DNA of 64,000 bases from Oxyruncus cristatus (taxonomy: Eukaryota > Chordata > Aves > Passeriformes > Cotingidae): positions 327,314 through 391,313 of the forward strand of contig VXAY01006699.1 in the NCBI GenBank assembly GCA_013399855.1, in the 5' to 3' direction. The translations under genes were made by a program, and so were the position numbers. How positions within the stretch are numbered: the stretch's first letter is position 1; each line of letters opens with the position of its first letter. Of this stretch, positions 25,400-37,804 are shown one piece after another. Under the pieces are notes generated by a model. That model saw only the letters and a list, made by a program, of their open reading frames with translations, ran no database searches and had not been told where the DNA came from.

Positions 25400-27304
25400 A
25401 AAGACTGACCCATGACATACAACCAGCAAAGAATTAATACCAGCTGTCATCATTGAAATAAAAGAATGGAAGCATAAATCCACGTCAAGCACAGCTAAAA
25501 TCTGTTAAGACTTTAACAAGGTACCAATATCTCTGATGAATACCCAGACTGCTCAATACGTAGGAATAGAGGAAAAATAAGCAAGAAAAAGTAAGAAAGT
25601 TTCTAATTCCCACAGCAGTTGAGAATATTAACTTAACAATGTCTCTTGGGGGCAGTTGTCTCCATGATATATCTTTTGCAGGTCAAAGAAAACATGATTA
25701 TTAGAGAAAGCCCTGGAATCAGGCATCAATTGTTCCATGCTGCAACAGGGACTACAATAATTTTTTGTATGTATTGATTCAAAGCTACTGAAAATTCTAA
25801 TATTATTATTTCTGTATAGGGATTTTTCAAGCTCTGTAATTTCCAACTATTAATCTTTCATATTCTGACAAATATGGTATAGTCCAGGGTTAAAAAAATA
25901 TACTTAATATCACTTTATTTGATATAACCTCTGTTTCCAATTGATGCAGAACCCCTCAAAGCAATGAACTCTCTCGTGCCTTCTGAAAGAATAGCAGAAA
26001 TACAAACTATACAAACAAAATACCCCAACTCTGACTCGAAAACTTAAAAAAAAATTGTAATAGAAGCAACTGATTTGAAATAAAGAAAAAAGTCATGGAC
26101 ATTGTATAACATTATGTTCTGCAACCCCGGTAGCTTTATTTTTTTTTATGCATTTGAAAAATTCCCTAATGAGTAAAATCAGAGAAATCAAAGCTTATTG
26201 TCTTCAATTTTATTAATAACCACACTCCCAAAATCAAGGATGTGCCCATTTGAAGGGAAGGGACAAAAAAGGAGATCAGAGACTAATGTTGCTTCATCTC
26301 AGCAGTCAATACAGACACATGTAAACTGGATGTTGTATTGTAGGCCAAAACCTACACTAAGCTTCAGGGTGAGTAGATATTGTTTATATTTTATATATTT
26401 ATATTTCATATATTGATTTTTTTTGTTATCTGTTTCTAAAGTCTAAACACTTCTTATCCTTTTCAGTTGGTCAGGTTTTTTTTGTTTGTTTTATTTTAAG
26501 TGGTAACTGGTTAAGTTATGGATGTTCACCTTAAGGGACTATTGGAAATGTCATGTGGAATAGTCAAATCTGAGCCTACCATGTGTGATTAACCACATCC
26601 ATAACTGTTTCTTCTAGACTATAGATTTCCTGTGCAGCCTTGGTCCATTATATGCTTTTTTTCACAGATCAGCATACTCCTTATATACTCTTTATCCCCT
26701 CAGTCATTATCCCCTCAGCCACCGCTTACCTGTTGTCTAGACAAGAGAGGAATTTACTTGTTTCATGAGTCAGCTATTTTCTTCCATTTACTCTTGCAGG
26801 TTGAGATATTTTCTGTATTGCCTATGTAAAATATGAGAGCAGTTTAATTTCATGCAACATAACATTATATGCAAAGTGGCTTCAGACAGTAACAGTGTTG
26901 CAATTCCATAATTCCTTTCGGATTTTTCTCCTTTATGATGTCATGAGATATTCCTTCAGCATAGCTTTAATGAGGTGAATGATTTAAATGTCTTATTGTG
27001 ACAACCTAATGCATAAAAAGCTATAAAAATATATAAAATTGGAATATTCTGAGCATATTCCAAAGCAAAACCAGCCACATCAGTAAAGAAATAGGTACTG
27101 GTATGTTTTTCTGAAAAGAGGAACCATATATTACGAGAAGCAAAGTAGTCCCTGTTGGAGTATTAGGAAGTCTGGGATTTTATGTTTGGTTCTTATGACT
27201 AAAGCATTTATGGCATCGTAAGAACTGCTTAATGAATGTACTGCCTAGTAATACTCCACAGGGCATACTTTATTCTCTTCCTATTACTGCTTTTGTCTCT
27301 ACAG
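25400..27304. other. Unique AT-rich DNA
   Basis: No supported gene. A 15-bp unit (TTATCCCCTCAGTCA / TTATCCCCTCAGCCA) is tandemly duplicated at 26692-26721. A GTGAG donor-like site occurs near 26369 without a convincing coding partner. Confidence 0.5.
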
Positions 27305-27429
27305 AAAATTCTACAAGCTTGCTGTTAAGAAAGCAGAACAGTTCCTGATCATGTATGTTTATTAAAAATGGTTGATCATGGAGAATACCAGTGGATGGAA
27401 TGATTCAGACTCATCCAGATATTTTACAG
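27305..27429 (+). other. Candidate 5' exon with start codon (speculative)
   Basis: A pyrimidine-rich acceptor (CTTTTGTCTCTACAG) ends at 27304 and a donor ACAG|GTAATT follows 27429, defining 125 bp. All three frames are closed in the first part, but an ATG at 27378 opens a frame running through the donor, encoding 17 residues beginning MENTSGWND. That is the shape of a first coding exon with 5' UTR. An upstream ATG at 27368 opens a short overlapping frame, and I recognise no protein. Splice motifs of this quality occur by chance in DNA this long. Confidence 0.12.
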
Positions 27430-28593
27430 GTAATTACACACAAATGAGAACTAGTGACTTCTGGGGTTTTCTGCATTTTTGCATATTATACTTGATAATA
27501 TATTGGTGTGCATTGAAACAGCTTTATAACTACTTCTCAAACGTTCCTGGAGGTGATCTGATGGATAGGTTCATGTCTTTAGATTTTCCACAAGTTAGTA
27601 ATTTATGATAATTTGTTCTTTTCAATCACCCAGGAATTGCTTCCTTTTTTGTCGGTTAAATTGCTAGCTCCAGTATGGCAAAATAGTTAAGAATCTTTTA
27701 TTCTGTCTTTCTTGGTTTAACTTTTATACCCAGGACTTTAAGTTCTTTTTAGTTCTATTATATTACTTGGCAATTTAATGCTTTAAAGCAAGTCTCATTC
27801 TGGACTAATTTGCTATATGCAAGTTACCATGTACAACAGAACAATTGGAGCATTTCAGCAGAGTGAAACCAATCCCACTGAGTATTTTATAAGTACATGA
27901 TACGCAATGTGTGATTTATTTTTTTTTTTATCAGTGTAAGGTTTGATTTTTTTTTTTAATTTTTTATTTTATATTCAGAGCAGCACCAGTCTGGTCTAAT
28001 AGACTGACGTAGTAGGAGTACTCTAGATGTACTTCTGAAGCACATATTTCCATTTACCTCTCATCAGAAACATATCAAGTTCATGCACTCCAAGATTGGC
28101 TTCCTGGAAACAGGAAGCACAGGAAGAAGAGATGATCAAGAAATTTGCTTCAAAAATGCTTGCTGGATCCACATTCTAACTTTAAAGCAGCTGCATCTAT
28201 GTGGGACAAATTCAGGCACAAATTATTAAAAAGTGTGTTCTGATATGATGTGACAAAAAAAATACTAAATTGCACATCTCAGTCACAGTAGCTGCAAAAA
28301 AAGAGATAATTTAGCTCATGTGCGAACTACAGGGAAACGTTATAACCTTGGAAGCCAGGACCTGCCTTGCTAAGATGCAAGAAGGAGCTCTGAGAACATG
28401 CAGTGAATGGAGAGTCATTTATATTGAATAAAGCTGCCTTGCCCTCCTCTTCCTGTGAGATTATTTCCCACATTTTTTTCCTAGAAACTGACTGATGCAG
28501 AAAATTGCAGAAATCTCTTTATAGAGATTTTGCTGTTAAAAAGAAATTCACTGTTGGTCTTAAGGCACTTTAAATTTCTTTTGCAGTGTGTAG
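27430..28593. other. Unique AT-rich DNA with T-rich tracts
   Basis: No supported gene. T-rich runs lie at about 27916-27975. The stretch ends at the left edge of the 1.1-kb LTR. Confidence 0.5.
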
Positions 28594-29720
28594 GGTTGGT
28601 GGGTTGACCCTGACTGGACAACAGGTGCCCACCAAAGCCACTCTATGACTCACCTCGTCAGCTGGACAGGGGAAAGAAAACATAATAGAAGGTTGAGATC
28701 AGGACAGGACAAGATCACTCATCAGTTATCACAATGAGCAAAACAGACTTGAGGAAATTAGTTCAATTTATTACCAATCAAATCAGAGAAGGATAATGAG
28801 AAATAGCACCAAATCTTAAAACACCTTTTACCCACCCTTCTGTTCTTCCCAGACTTAACTTCACTCCTGAATTCTCTACCTCCTCCCCACCAGTGGAGCA
28901 GGGGAATGGGGAATGGGGGCTGTGGTCAGCTCATCACACATTGTCTCTGCTGCATCTTCTGCCTCAGAGAGAGGGCTCCTCACACTCTTCCCCTACTCTA
29001 GCATGGGGCCCCTCCCATGGGAGACAGCTGTCCATTAATTTCTCCAAGACGAACCCTTCCCACAAGCTGCAGTTCTTCAGAAGCTTGTCCAGCATGGGCT
29101 CCTTCCACAGGATTCAGTCCTTCAGGAACAGACTGCTGTAGTGTGTGTCCCCCATGGAGTGACGAGTCCTGCTGGCAAACCTACTCCAGCATGCACGCCT
29201 CTCTTCACAGGAGTACAGGTCCTACCAGGAGCCTGCTCTAGCATGAGCTTCCCATAGGGTCACAGACTCCTTCAGGCACTCAGCTGCTCTAGCTTGGGAG
29301 TTGTCTACAGACTGCAGGTGGATCTCTGCTTCCCTGTGGACCTTCATGGGCTGCAGGGGCAGAGCTGCTTCACCATGGTCTGCACCATGGTCTGCGGGAG
29401 CATCTCTGATCTGGTGTCTGGAGCACCTCCTCCCACTCCTTCATCACTGATGTTGGTGTCTGCAGAGCTGTTCGTCTCACATATTCTCACTCCTCTGAAT
29501 GCAGTCACTGTTTTCCAGGGGTGTTTTTCCACTTCTTAAATACATTATCCCAGAGGCGTTACCACCATCACTGATGGTCTTGGCTTTGGACAGTAGAAGG
29601 TTTGTTTTGGAGCCAGCTGCATTGGCTCTGTCAGACGTGTGGGAAGCTTCTAGCAGCTTCTCACAGAAGCCACCTCTGTAGCACTCTCTGATATCAAAAC
29701 ATTGCTACCCAAAACCAATA
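28594..29720 (-). mobile_element. Solo LTR of an avian endogenous retrovirus, about 1.13 kb
   Basis: The region is compositionally distinct (GC-richer) and begins GGTTGGTGGGTTGACCCTGAC and ends CTACCCAAAACCAATA. Decayed TGTTGG...CCAACA-type ends are plausible by analogy with a family I recall from neoavian genomes. Minus orientation is inferred from a TATA-like TATTTAAG (29534-29541 on the complement) and a minus-strand AATAAA at 28767-28772, and from GAAGCTGCTAGAAGC near the LTR start. No gag, pol or env sequence adjoins it. I found no clear target-site duplication. The family name is uncertain. Confidence 0.78.
28990..29400. repeat. Degenerate 40-50 bp units inside the LTR
   Basis: Inside the LTR, a module of the form TTCC-CA-GGG-CTGCAG-TCCTTCAG-CTGCTCCAGC-TGGG recurs about seven times with heavy divergence, for example at about 29055, 29100, 29150, 29205, 29250 and 29300. 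CACCATGGTCTG is repeated exactly at about 29371-29395. The array lies in the transcribed (R-like) portion if the minus orientation is right. Confidence 0.6.
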
Positions 29721-30913
29721 TTTTCCCAATGGGGAAAATCTGATTCAAAGCACCTTGTACTAGTCTATGTCATTAGCTGATGGGGTTTTTCCCCTTCATC
29801 ATTTTTTTCCTGGATGTCCTTCAAACACCTACTTTCCTTTTGTTGGTGGTTTGTTCATTAACCCTTGAGACTTCAAATTCCTAGAGCAACCAAAACTATT
29901 TGTTCTTTCAGACTGGTATCCATTATGAAATTTTTTATTGAATGGAACCAAAGGTTCTACCTTTTCTTTCTGTTACTTAACCTAGTGGTTGCTGGATCAG
30001 TAGAGATGGTATATAAGGGTCATACAAGTATATTGTCCCCCACCTAAAATGACTTCAAACAGCATTCATTGTCCTCTAAACATTTTAAAAATGTTGAGTT
30101 AATTACTAGAATTAAACTCTATTTAATCTATTTAAGGTAAGATTTCATGTATTTCTTCTATTAATTAGACTATGAGATAACTTCTTAATGTGATTTTCAC
30201 TTTGCTCTTTCCACTGCATATTTTTTTGTTGTTGTTGTTTTTGTTGTTTTTGTTGTGTGTGTGTTTTGGTTTGTTTTTTTTTTTTTTTTATGGAAGTGTT
30301 GCTCATGACCCAAAAGACAGCTTTCTTCCTCCTATCCTTGGTAGAAAAAATTTTCCCAATTCTACTACTAGACTATCCCCTTTCTTTCATCTTTTGTATT
30401 TATTTCAAAATTCTCATTTAAGTTTCCCAATTCACTTTTACACTAACTTATTTATTATTTACTATCCCTGAAATTTTTTAAACAATTGTTTGCAAGATAT
30501 TTTATTACATGTAAAAGTGCAGAAGATTAGGTATGTAGAAAAAAAGAAACAGTTGTTTTTGAACAAACCAGAAATTCAAAAAGTCATCACTTTTTTTGGA
30601 AGGTACATGTGGAAGTTTCTTTTACAGTCTCCAGCTCACAGCTAGGTGTACACTGAATTCAGACACCAGGACTTATTTGGGTCTTTGTTTTGGAACTTTG
30701 TTTTGTGGTCTTCTCTCCAGAAGATGGAATGATGGCCTCCCATAAGTAGGACAGGGATACATGGTAGGCAGTCAGGTTTTGATAATTTTGATCCTCACTG
30801 CTGTGATTGTATAAAACATAACAGGGCAGCCCACGGCCTAGAGACCAAGTACAAGCAAATTACTTTTCAGCACAGCAGCTCAGAGGCACCCATACAGAAG
30901 AGAGGAAAACCTT
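29721..30913. other. Unique AT-rich DNA
   Basis: No supported gene. It contains the T/G tract at 30221-30289 and a 93-codon frame at 30190-30471 that owes its Phe/Leu-rich start to that tract. Confidence 0.5.
30221..30289. repeat. (TTG)n/T-rich simple repeat
   Basis: GTT trinucleotides, then GT dinucleotides, then a 17-base T run. Confidence 0.88.
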
Positions 30914-31500
30914 CGTGGATGGAGATTTTGGAGGTTGCATGGGAAACCTATTTCAATACTTGACTATTCTCCCAAGTGAAATTTTATATTTCTCTTTTAT
31001 TTTAAATACATGAAATTTGAATATACTTCGATTTTTTTTATGATCATTGTCTTTTGTTCACCTCTGTTGATCTCTACGAATAACCTGGCTTGGTCTTCTC
31101 TACTGCCTCTTGTAGTTATGGGAAGGTTGCTTCTAGGTGCCATTAAAACCAGCTCTTCTCAAGACTGAATCAACACCGTTGCCTCAGTTGACCCTCACAG
31201 TGTGTATGTTCCATACCCATCTTGTTCAGTGGTCTCTTATTGAGAGTTAAGGTTGTCCATAATTTGTAGTCAGTAGAGATTTTTATATCCAAACAAGCTC
31301 CCACTGGCTAAAGAGCCAAACGGTGGTACTTTCTGCCTCTTGAATACAAGATACTGTGCAGGGCATCACTTCTCCTCCACCGATATCTTATCTTGGGGTG
31401 CATGACCTGGCATACTGCCCTTTGAACATGCTTACTGTGGGGAACATGTTGAGAGCTGTGAATCAGAAGTCTCTGCTGTCTCTTCTGAGGCCAGACATTC
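30914..31500 (-). mobile_element. Ancient, strongly diverged CR1 fragment
   Basis: Blocks occur in the correct antisense CR1 order: GGATGGAGATTTTGGAGG with GGGAAACCTATTTCAATACT (3' portion), GACTATTCTCCCAAGTGAAA, CCTGGCTTGGTCTTCTCTAC, CCAGCTCTTCTCAAGACTGA, GTGTGTATGTTCCATACCC, then TGCATGACCTGGCATACTGCC and TTTGAACATG (ORF2 part). Identity is visibly low, and an AT-rich gap lies at 30990-31070, so this is much older than the other copies. The upper boundary is uncertain. Confidence 0.68.
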
Positions 31501-34500
31501 TGCAGACAAGTCTAGAATGTGGATTGTTAGAGAAATATATCTTTAAACTATAACAGTAAAATTTCAGATGGGACAATGTTTTTTAATATATTTGAAAATA
31601 ATCATGTTATTTGTTTAATAAACTTTGCCCATTTATGAGTGGCATGAGGTAACAGATGTTATACCTAGAATATGTGGGGAGCTTTTCTGAAACTTCTTGT
31701 TTATCTAGACTTTTTTCCTGTTCCCTAAGGCAGTAAAAACTCTATCGTTTTTCATGACTGTAGCATGCTTTCTTTATTTAAAAATCTATGTGCACAGAAT
31801 ACATTATAAATAGCTTGGAAATCAGGGCTCCCATCCTTTGTTAATTTTCCTTTTCCTATCTGAAATTCCTCTACAGTGTCTCATCAATCTGTGGCTCCTA
31901 CAATTTATTTTAACATAATTTCTTATTTTTCACACCATATTATAGAGAATAGTACTGACTCCTGAGTGTAAAACTTCTAGCAGCAGTAATGTGGAAAATT
32001 CTTCTTGCTTGTGTAAGAGAAGTGAATATGAAGTCTCAAAAGCATCTCAGTTGGGGTCGTAACTGTGGCAGGCCACAGGGCCTACAGTATAATTGGGAAA
32101 ACAGCAGCAGAGTAATGTTTCTGTTCATTTGTAGATAGGAAGAACAATTTTTTTCTCTTCAGTAATAGCAGGGACTTGTCTAGCAGATTTACTCTAACAC
32201 GAGAACACACAATTCATGCAAAACACACACATGTATACACATTATATATTGACATAAAAATACTTGATTGTATACACTGTATATGAAGGATCTGAAAAGC
32301 TTTGTTGAGAGGTACTCTGAGAGTGTCTCTAGAAAGTTAGTCTGGGTATCATTCAATTAGAGAGAAACTACAGTGTTCCTACTTATAAAAGCATAAATAG
32401 TAGAAACAGTTACTGTGAGAACAATTTGCCAACAATGCAAGGACTGAAATACATCCTTTTAAACAGTTTCTTCACGGGCCTGTAAAAGTCATAGCCTCTT
32501 TGAATACAGGTTGGTGGGAGCAAAAATCTAAATTTGCTATAGAAACTGCTGACTCTCATTTGTTCACCCCATTTTCTTGAGTCAGTGTTTCACAAGAGAG
32601 TTTCAAATTATTTTCTTCTCTGGTCCTCTTGTGACTCTTTGGTGCCTGAGGTAGTGAATCATACCTCTTTGTCCTTCTCTAAGATAATATAACTTGCTGG
32701 AAGACTGCATTTCTCTAACATACAGAGCCACTCTTCCCCCTTTTCTCTATCTCTTAGACAAATTATACCCACCTCAAAGAAGACTGCATTTAAGAGAAAT
32801 ATCTCCAAGAGTTTTTAGGTGTTCTATGGTGACCTCAAAGTAAATAGTGAATATTTGTCAAGCTTTACAGATTTCTCCCCGTGTTTTTGTTGCTGTTTTT
32901 CAGTGAACTTTTTTCATGTTTTCAGGAGTTTACTGCCGTAAAGATGCTGATCGGTGGGTATTAGGCACATAGATATTACTTCCTGCTCTCTGTGCCTGTC
33001 GATCTTTCATCCTGGGAGGCTGACAAACAACAGCATGTGCAGGAGTATAGGATGAAAGTAGAATTTATGAAGGTCATATTGCCTAAAATGATGTTAGCAA
33101 AGGGAAACTTTTTTGTACATAATGACACACAAGGAACGTGTGTATGTGCCAAGATAAATTATAGCAGACCTTATTAATGAGGACCTAGAGGCAGAGTAAC
33201 ACTATCCTGTCTGTATTGGGAGGATCCTTATGACTAACATTCTCTCCAGAAGGTTGCAGCAAGACAGCCACACTGTTGGTTAATCTCTCTTTGACTGTAA
33301 GGCACGGAATTTGGAGATTCAAGCTTGGCTAACCTGTGCACTTGTTGATTTGAACAAGTGAGCTAAAAACCATCTCCATCATGAAGTAACTTTGCAACAA
33401 GAAAAGACCAAATAAAAAACGCCAAACAAACAAACAAAAAAAGGAAAAAGAAAATAACCAAACAGCAGCACAAATTTGGAACAAAAGGTTAGAATGATTT
33501 AATTTTGCGGGGGGTTTTGCTCTGAGTTTGGACTTGGGTTCATACCCTAACATGTTGTGTGCATAAATTCAATTAATAAACTGTGTACAATGTGTTCAGA
33601 GGTGAAAACAGAAAGATCTGAAGGTATAAACTAAAAATATATTAAAAGTGTTAAAGACAAATTTTAAACATAACAGAAACTTTTTTTTTTTTTTTAAATT
33701 AGCCGAGCAACAGCTTCCTATTGATCAATATGGGATATCCTGTACAAGCACAGATTTACAATATCAAAATTTGCATTTGGTGTTTCTGCTTCCCTGTAGT
33801 TGTTGATCAAAGATCACATCCTTTCAGATACCTGACAGGTAGAGTTTTGCCAACAGAAGTCAGTAGCTTAGACCTGGCCATAATTACCTGATGGTACCCC
33901 TATTAAGTGGAATTACCATCCCCATTAAACAGCAGTTATTGCTATTAGGTATCATTAGTCTAAAATTGCTTCCTTGGGAAACATCTCAATTAAGCAAATT
34001 TCCATGTAAAGTGCATCCTGATTAACTGAACTGCACTGTACTGCTTTGTTTCTTCATGTACCCACTTCAGTAGCCTTCGTCCCTCATTTGCAATTCTCTC
34101 AAAGTCTGTTAAGACTCACTAAAAAAGTACAAACAACTGACTGCAAAAGACCCTATTTTTTTTTCTTACTTCTCTTTTCATTATGTTGGGTTTTAAAGGC
34201 CTCCTAATAAAGCAGAAACATTTGAACTGTGAAGTCTATCCCCCTGGAAGGCAGATATACTCTGCATAAAATAATATGTGTAAACCAGACTGTTTTCATT
34301 ACCTGTCTTCTACTGCCATAGAGAATAATCCCAGGAGGGTCCCTGGACATTTACTTCTTTGTAATGCCTTGGAATTTTTTTAATTTGTCTGAAACCTGTA
34401 AGATATGCCATTGTGTCCATGTAGGTGTCTCTGTGGGTTTTTAACAAAATTCTTCATTACAAATTCTGTTTTATTTCAGTGGGGTCAGATACTACAGCTT

Positions 34501-37500
34501 GTGATACAGTCATCAGTTAAATCAAATTATCTGAGGCAATTGTAAAGTATTTCTGACTCCTTTTAGCTTTCCACATCAAACACTTTTATTTAGCACAATG
34601 CACCTCAACTTTATCTTTTAAAAACTAAACTTACAACTTGGCATTTAATTATGTTGTACAGAGCCAAGAATTTTTGCTTTTATTTTCCCGGACAAGTAGC
34701 CTTACACTAATACTCAATGTTTTTTGGCTCAGACTTCTATTAAGTCTGCAGTCATAGGACTTAATTGGAAAAATGTTCAAATCAGAAAGGCTTATCATTC
34801 GGTAAAAGAGAAAAAATGGAACACATCTAAATGACCTTTAGTGGTAACAGGCCATTCTGTTTCTGTACACTAGAAAAGGGGTAGGAGCTGAGCAGTGGTG
34901 GTGAAACATCAAGCTTCAAGGCAAAGAAAGAAAGTCTTCCCCTGTAGCTTACACCTTGAGTCCTTCTATTCTTGTGCAGTATACACATTTTCTTGGGTAA
35001 AAGCTTTTCTGCCTGAGTAAAAGAGAAGAATGGATGTACTACGTAGAGAGACGTGGAAGTTATTGTAAAAGGTACAAATAAAGCCCATATTTCACTCCTC
35101 GGCCAAAGAAATGAAAATCTAGAGACGTCTTTGAAATAGAGACATAAGACTATTGATTGTTAGGGGCGTACACAGATATCAGTGAGTCAGTACTGACGTT
35201 TTTTGAATGAATTACACCATTACTCTTAGAGGAAACACTTGAAAAGCTGGCTATCATTTGACTTAAATTTTGATAGCAAAAAATAGAGATGATCAAGAAT
35301 AGAGGCTAGATAAAAACAGAAATTCGTATTTCCACATGCTATTAATCATCTCACATTGAAGGTTGTGAGTTGCTGTATGTCATCCTAGAACTGTATAAAC
35401 CTTAAATGCTTTCTACAAAATTTATTAGACATTTACAAAAGTTAGCTTCTTGATGAAGAAAATACTAGGGAAAGCTTCTTTGATCTGTGAAAAAGTGGGT
35501 TAGACAGACAAAAGCTTTTCATTCTGCCCTCAAATATGCATGTCCTGTGACAAACTCCTTGTAGATTAGCATGTTTAATATGTATTTGCATTCTGGAGCC
35601 AGTGTCATCACAGCTGCCTGGGGAGCTGTATTCACTCCTCAGGGATATCTGCCTGATGTCCGTGTCTATTTCCTTCTTTTACTAGGAAAGAATATTTTTT
35701 CTTTTTTTCTTTACATTTCAGTGAGATATAGTTGGGCAATGATGTGATATACCCCAGAAAATGAGGAAAGGAATGGAAAGGACAAGTTTGGAGAGTTTGG
35801 TGATGAACGAGTCCATTCTTGCATGTGTTAGGCTGCAAATGTTGCTTTAAAGTTGAATTTGTTCCCAGAGTGAGGGAAAAATTACTCTTTCCTCATTTTT
35901 AGAGTGGTACCTAGAATTCTGGATCATTTCACTACTTGAAAATTAGATCCAGTTTCTAACCAGACTGTTGTAAACAGGAAAATGACTAGTTTATTTTGTT
36001 TATCATTTGGTCATTTTGGTTTCTTTGACTGAACTTGTAAGTATTTAATTGAGTCTTGTCAACGCAGAGGGGAATGAAAACAAATGTTGCATGCTTTTTT
36101 TTTTTTTTGTGGGACAAATCAATAACATATCCTACATGAAATTTGTTTTATAAAATGATAGAAGACACATTTTTGCTTAACATTATTGTCCTTAATGGGT
36201 CTTGCCATTGTGCCTTTTGTAGTAGTCAAGTTCACACAACTAAATTCCAGTTAAACCTTCACATTTACAAGTCTACTATTTGGCTGTCTCAAGGGTATCT
36301 CCCCGCTCATTGCCAGTATCTTTCAGGAGTGAAAGAATAAGTTTCATTAAAGAAAAGTCTGACATGATCTAAAGAACAGCTCACTGCAGGATCCACTCCA
36401 AATCAACTGTATGAATGCAGAGCACCAAAGAGATGAATGTCTTCCCTAGAGAGTAAAATTTACTGTATAAATATAGGGATGTAAGTAAAGTGTAAGCAGT
36501 CTGAATCTGACCTAATTTGTCAGGTTAACAGAGGTGGGGATCAGAAAAAAAAACAAAAATCATTGCAAAAAGGTCACTTGGGAATGCGTTATTTCCATCT
36601 GATACTCACACAGTTTTGTTTAGATGGAAATACATCTCATGACTGCGGAAAAAAACAAAAGAATATAAATAAGTGTTGCAAAACAGACTGGCATTTAAGT
36701 AGGAAATGTTCACATCTTCTATGTACTAAGGTAACTCTTCATGGCTTTCCTAACTTTAGTTAGCTGCAAACAAGTGGGACTTAATTCTGGACCCACTTTC
36801 TTTTTACATTTGCAGCAGTGGCAGAGACATCAGACAATACATTTTTACATACGTTTCTGTTCCTGATTCCCTAACAAAAGAAGTAGTGTGGGAAAAAATG
36901 AAACCTTTTCAGTATTTGAAAAAAATGAATTTGCAGAAAGAAAAGCAAATAATTTTTTTGCCCTTGTGCTGTATTTTGTTCAAACACTTGCAAATGATCA
37001 TAATACCTTTGTGGTACATCATTTAAAAATGCAGTTCTTCTTTTCCATAAAGGAAGAAATTTGAGGCTTACCTGGACTTTTAAGAACTACGATTCCTTTA
37101 AATCTTTGCTTTGTTGCTGAAGAACTACATTAGTCTTGTCAATATGCTGAGCGCTGTAAGCAAAAAACTCATTTATGTTTAACAACAATTTTATTGAGTG
37201 TAATACTTTAAAACATAGGAGAATTTGTCAGATTTATATGTAGTTAGATAGGTGGTTATACCAGTTCTTTTTGTATGAACTTTCCACACTGTACAGATGC
37301 TTTTTTTCATAATAATTATTTATTTATTGTATTTTTTATTTACTGGTTTGTCAAATAAGGAAAATCACAGATTAAATATTAAATTTTCCACTTTTCTCTC
37401 ACAATTTGCACTCTGCCAAGAAACCTAAAGCTGGACAGATATGATGGAAAGATTTAGAGTTCTACATTTGAAACTTATTATCTGCTGTCCTATGGTAAAC

Positions 37501-37618
37501 TGACCATGAGTATGGTTCTGATACATACTTAGAGACATATTTTGCTACCCTTACTTATTTTGACTAATAAACTTGTTTTGCAGCTAATTTTATATAAGTT
37601 AATGGGCTTCTTGTAGAA
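31501..37618. other. Unique AT-rich DNA, no gene seen
   Basis: About 6.1 kb without a supported gene. Simple tracts: an AAAC run at 33423-33442, T15 at 33681-33695 and T14 at 36095-36108. A strong acceptor-like site (CTTTACATTTCAG) ends at about 35721 without a matching donor in a coding frame. No repeat family was recognised. Confidence 0.5.
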
Positions 37619-37804
37619 TGTGGTGGGTTGCAAAGTTTTGCAGAGTTACTGTGGATTTGTGGAGACTGCAGGCTTAGCCAATCCTGATGTGAGTTTTGCT
37701 AAGTGCACCTATTGTGAACTGACATGTATGTCCACTGGAGAGTATAAATGTCTGCGAGCTGTTACAATAAAGGTCTTTTGTCTTTGCCCACCTCAACCAC
37801 GACA
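37619..37804 (+). mobile_element. Compact 186-bp solo LTR
   Basis: The ends are inverted: TGTGGTGGGTTG at 37619-37630 and CAACCACGACA at 37794-37804, whose complement is TGTCGTGGTTG. Inside are a CCAAT box (AGCCAAT, 37676-37682), a TATA box (TATAAA, 37743-37748) and a polyadenylation signal (AATAAA, 37766-37771), in that order. This is the promoter-to-poly(A) layout of a small retroviral LTR with a short R. Flanking hexamers GTAGAA and GTATAC share four of six positions, so a target-site duplication is unproven. No internal viral genes adjoin it. Family unknown. The 78-codon frame across it is incidental. Confidence 0.75.
37676..37771 (+). promoter_or_regulatory. LTR promoter and poly(A) signal
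   Basis: CCAAT box, TATA box about 60 bp downstream, and AATAAA 18 bases after the TATA box ends. In an active LTR, transcription would begin roughly 25-30 bases after the TATA, which is at or just past the AATAAA. Whether it still drives transcription is unknown. Confidence 0.55.

Noticed and set aside
25185..25492. Frames of 73-99 codons on both strands with Lys/Asn/Thr/Pro or Phe/Val/Cys/Gly repeats
   Set aside because: They are translations of the A/C-rich low-complexity tract.
28893..29681. Several plus-strand frames of 60-82 codons
   Set aside because: They lie wholly in the 1.1-kb LTR and read through its GC-rich degenerate repeats; LTRs do not normally encode proteins.
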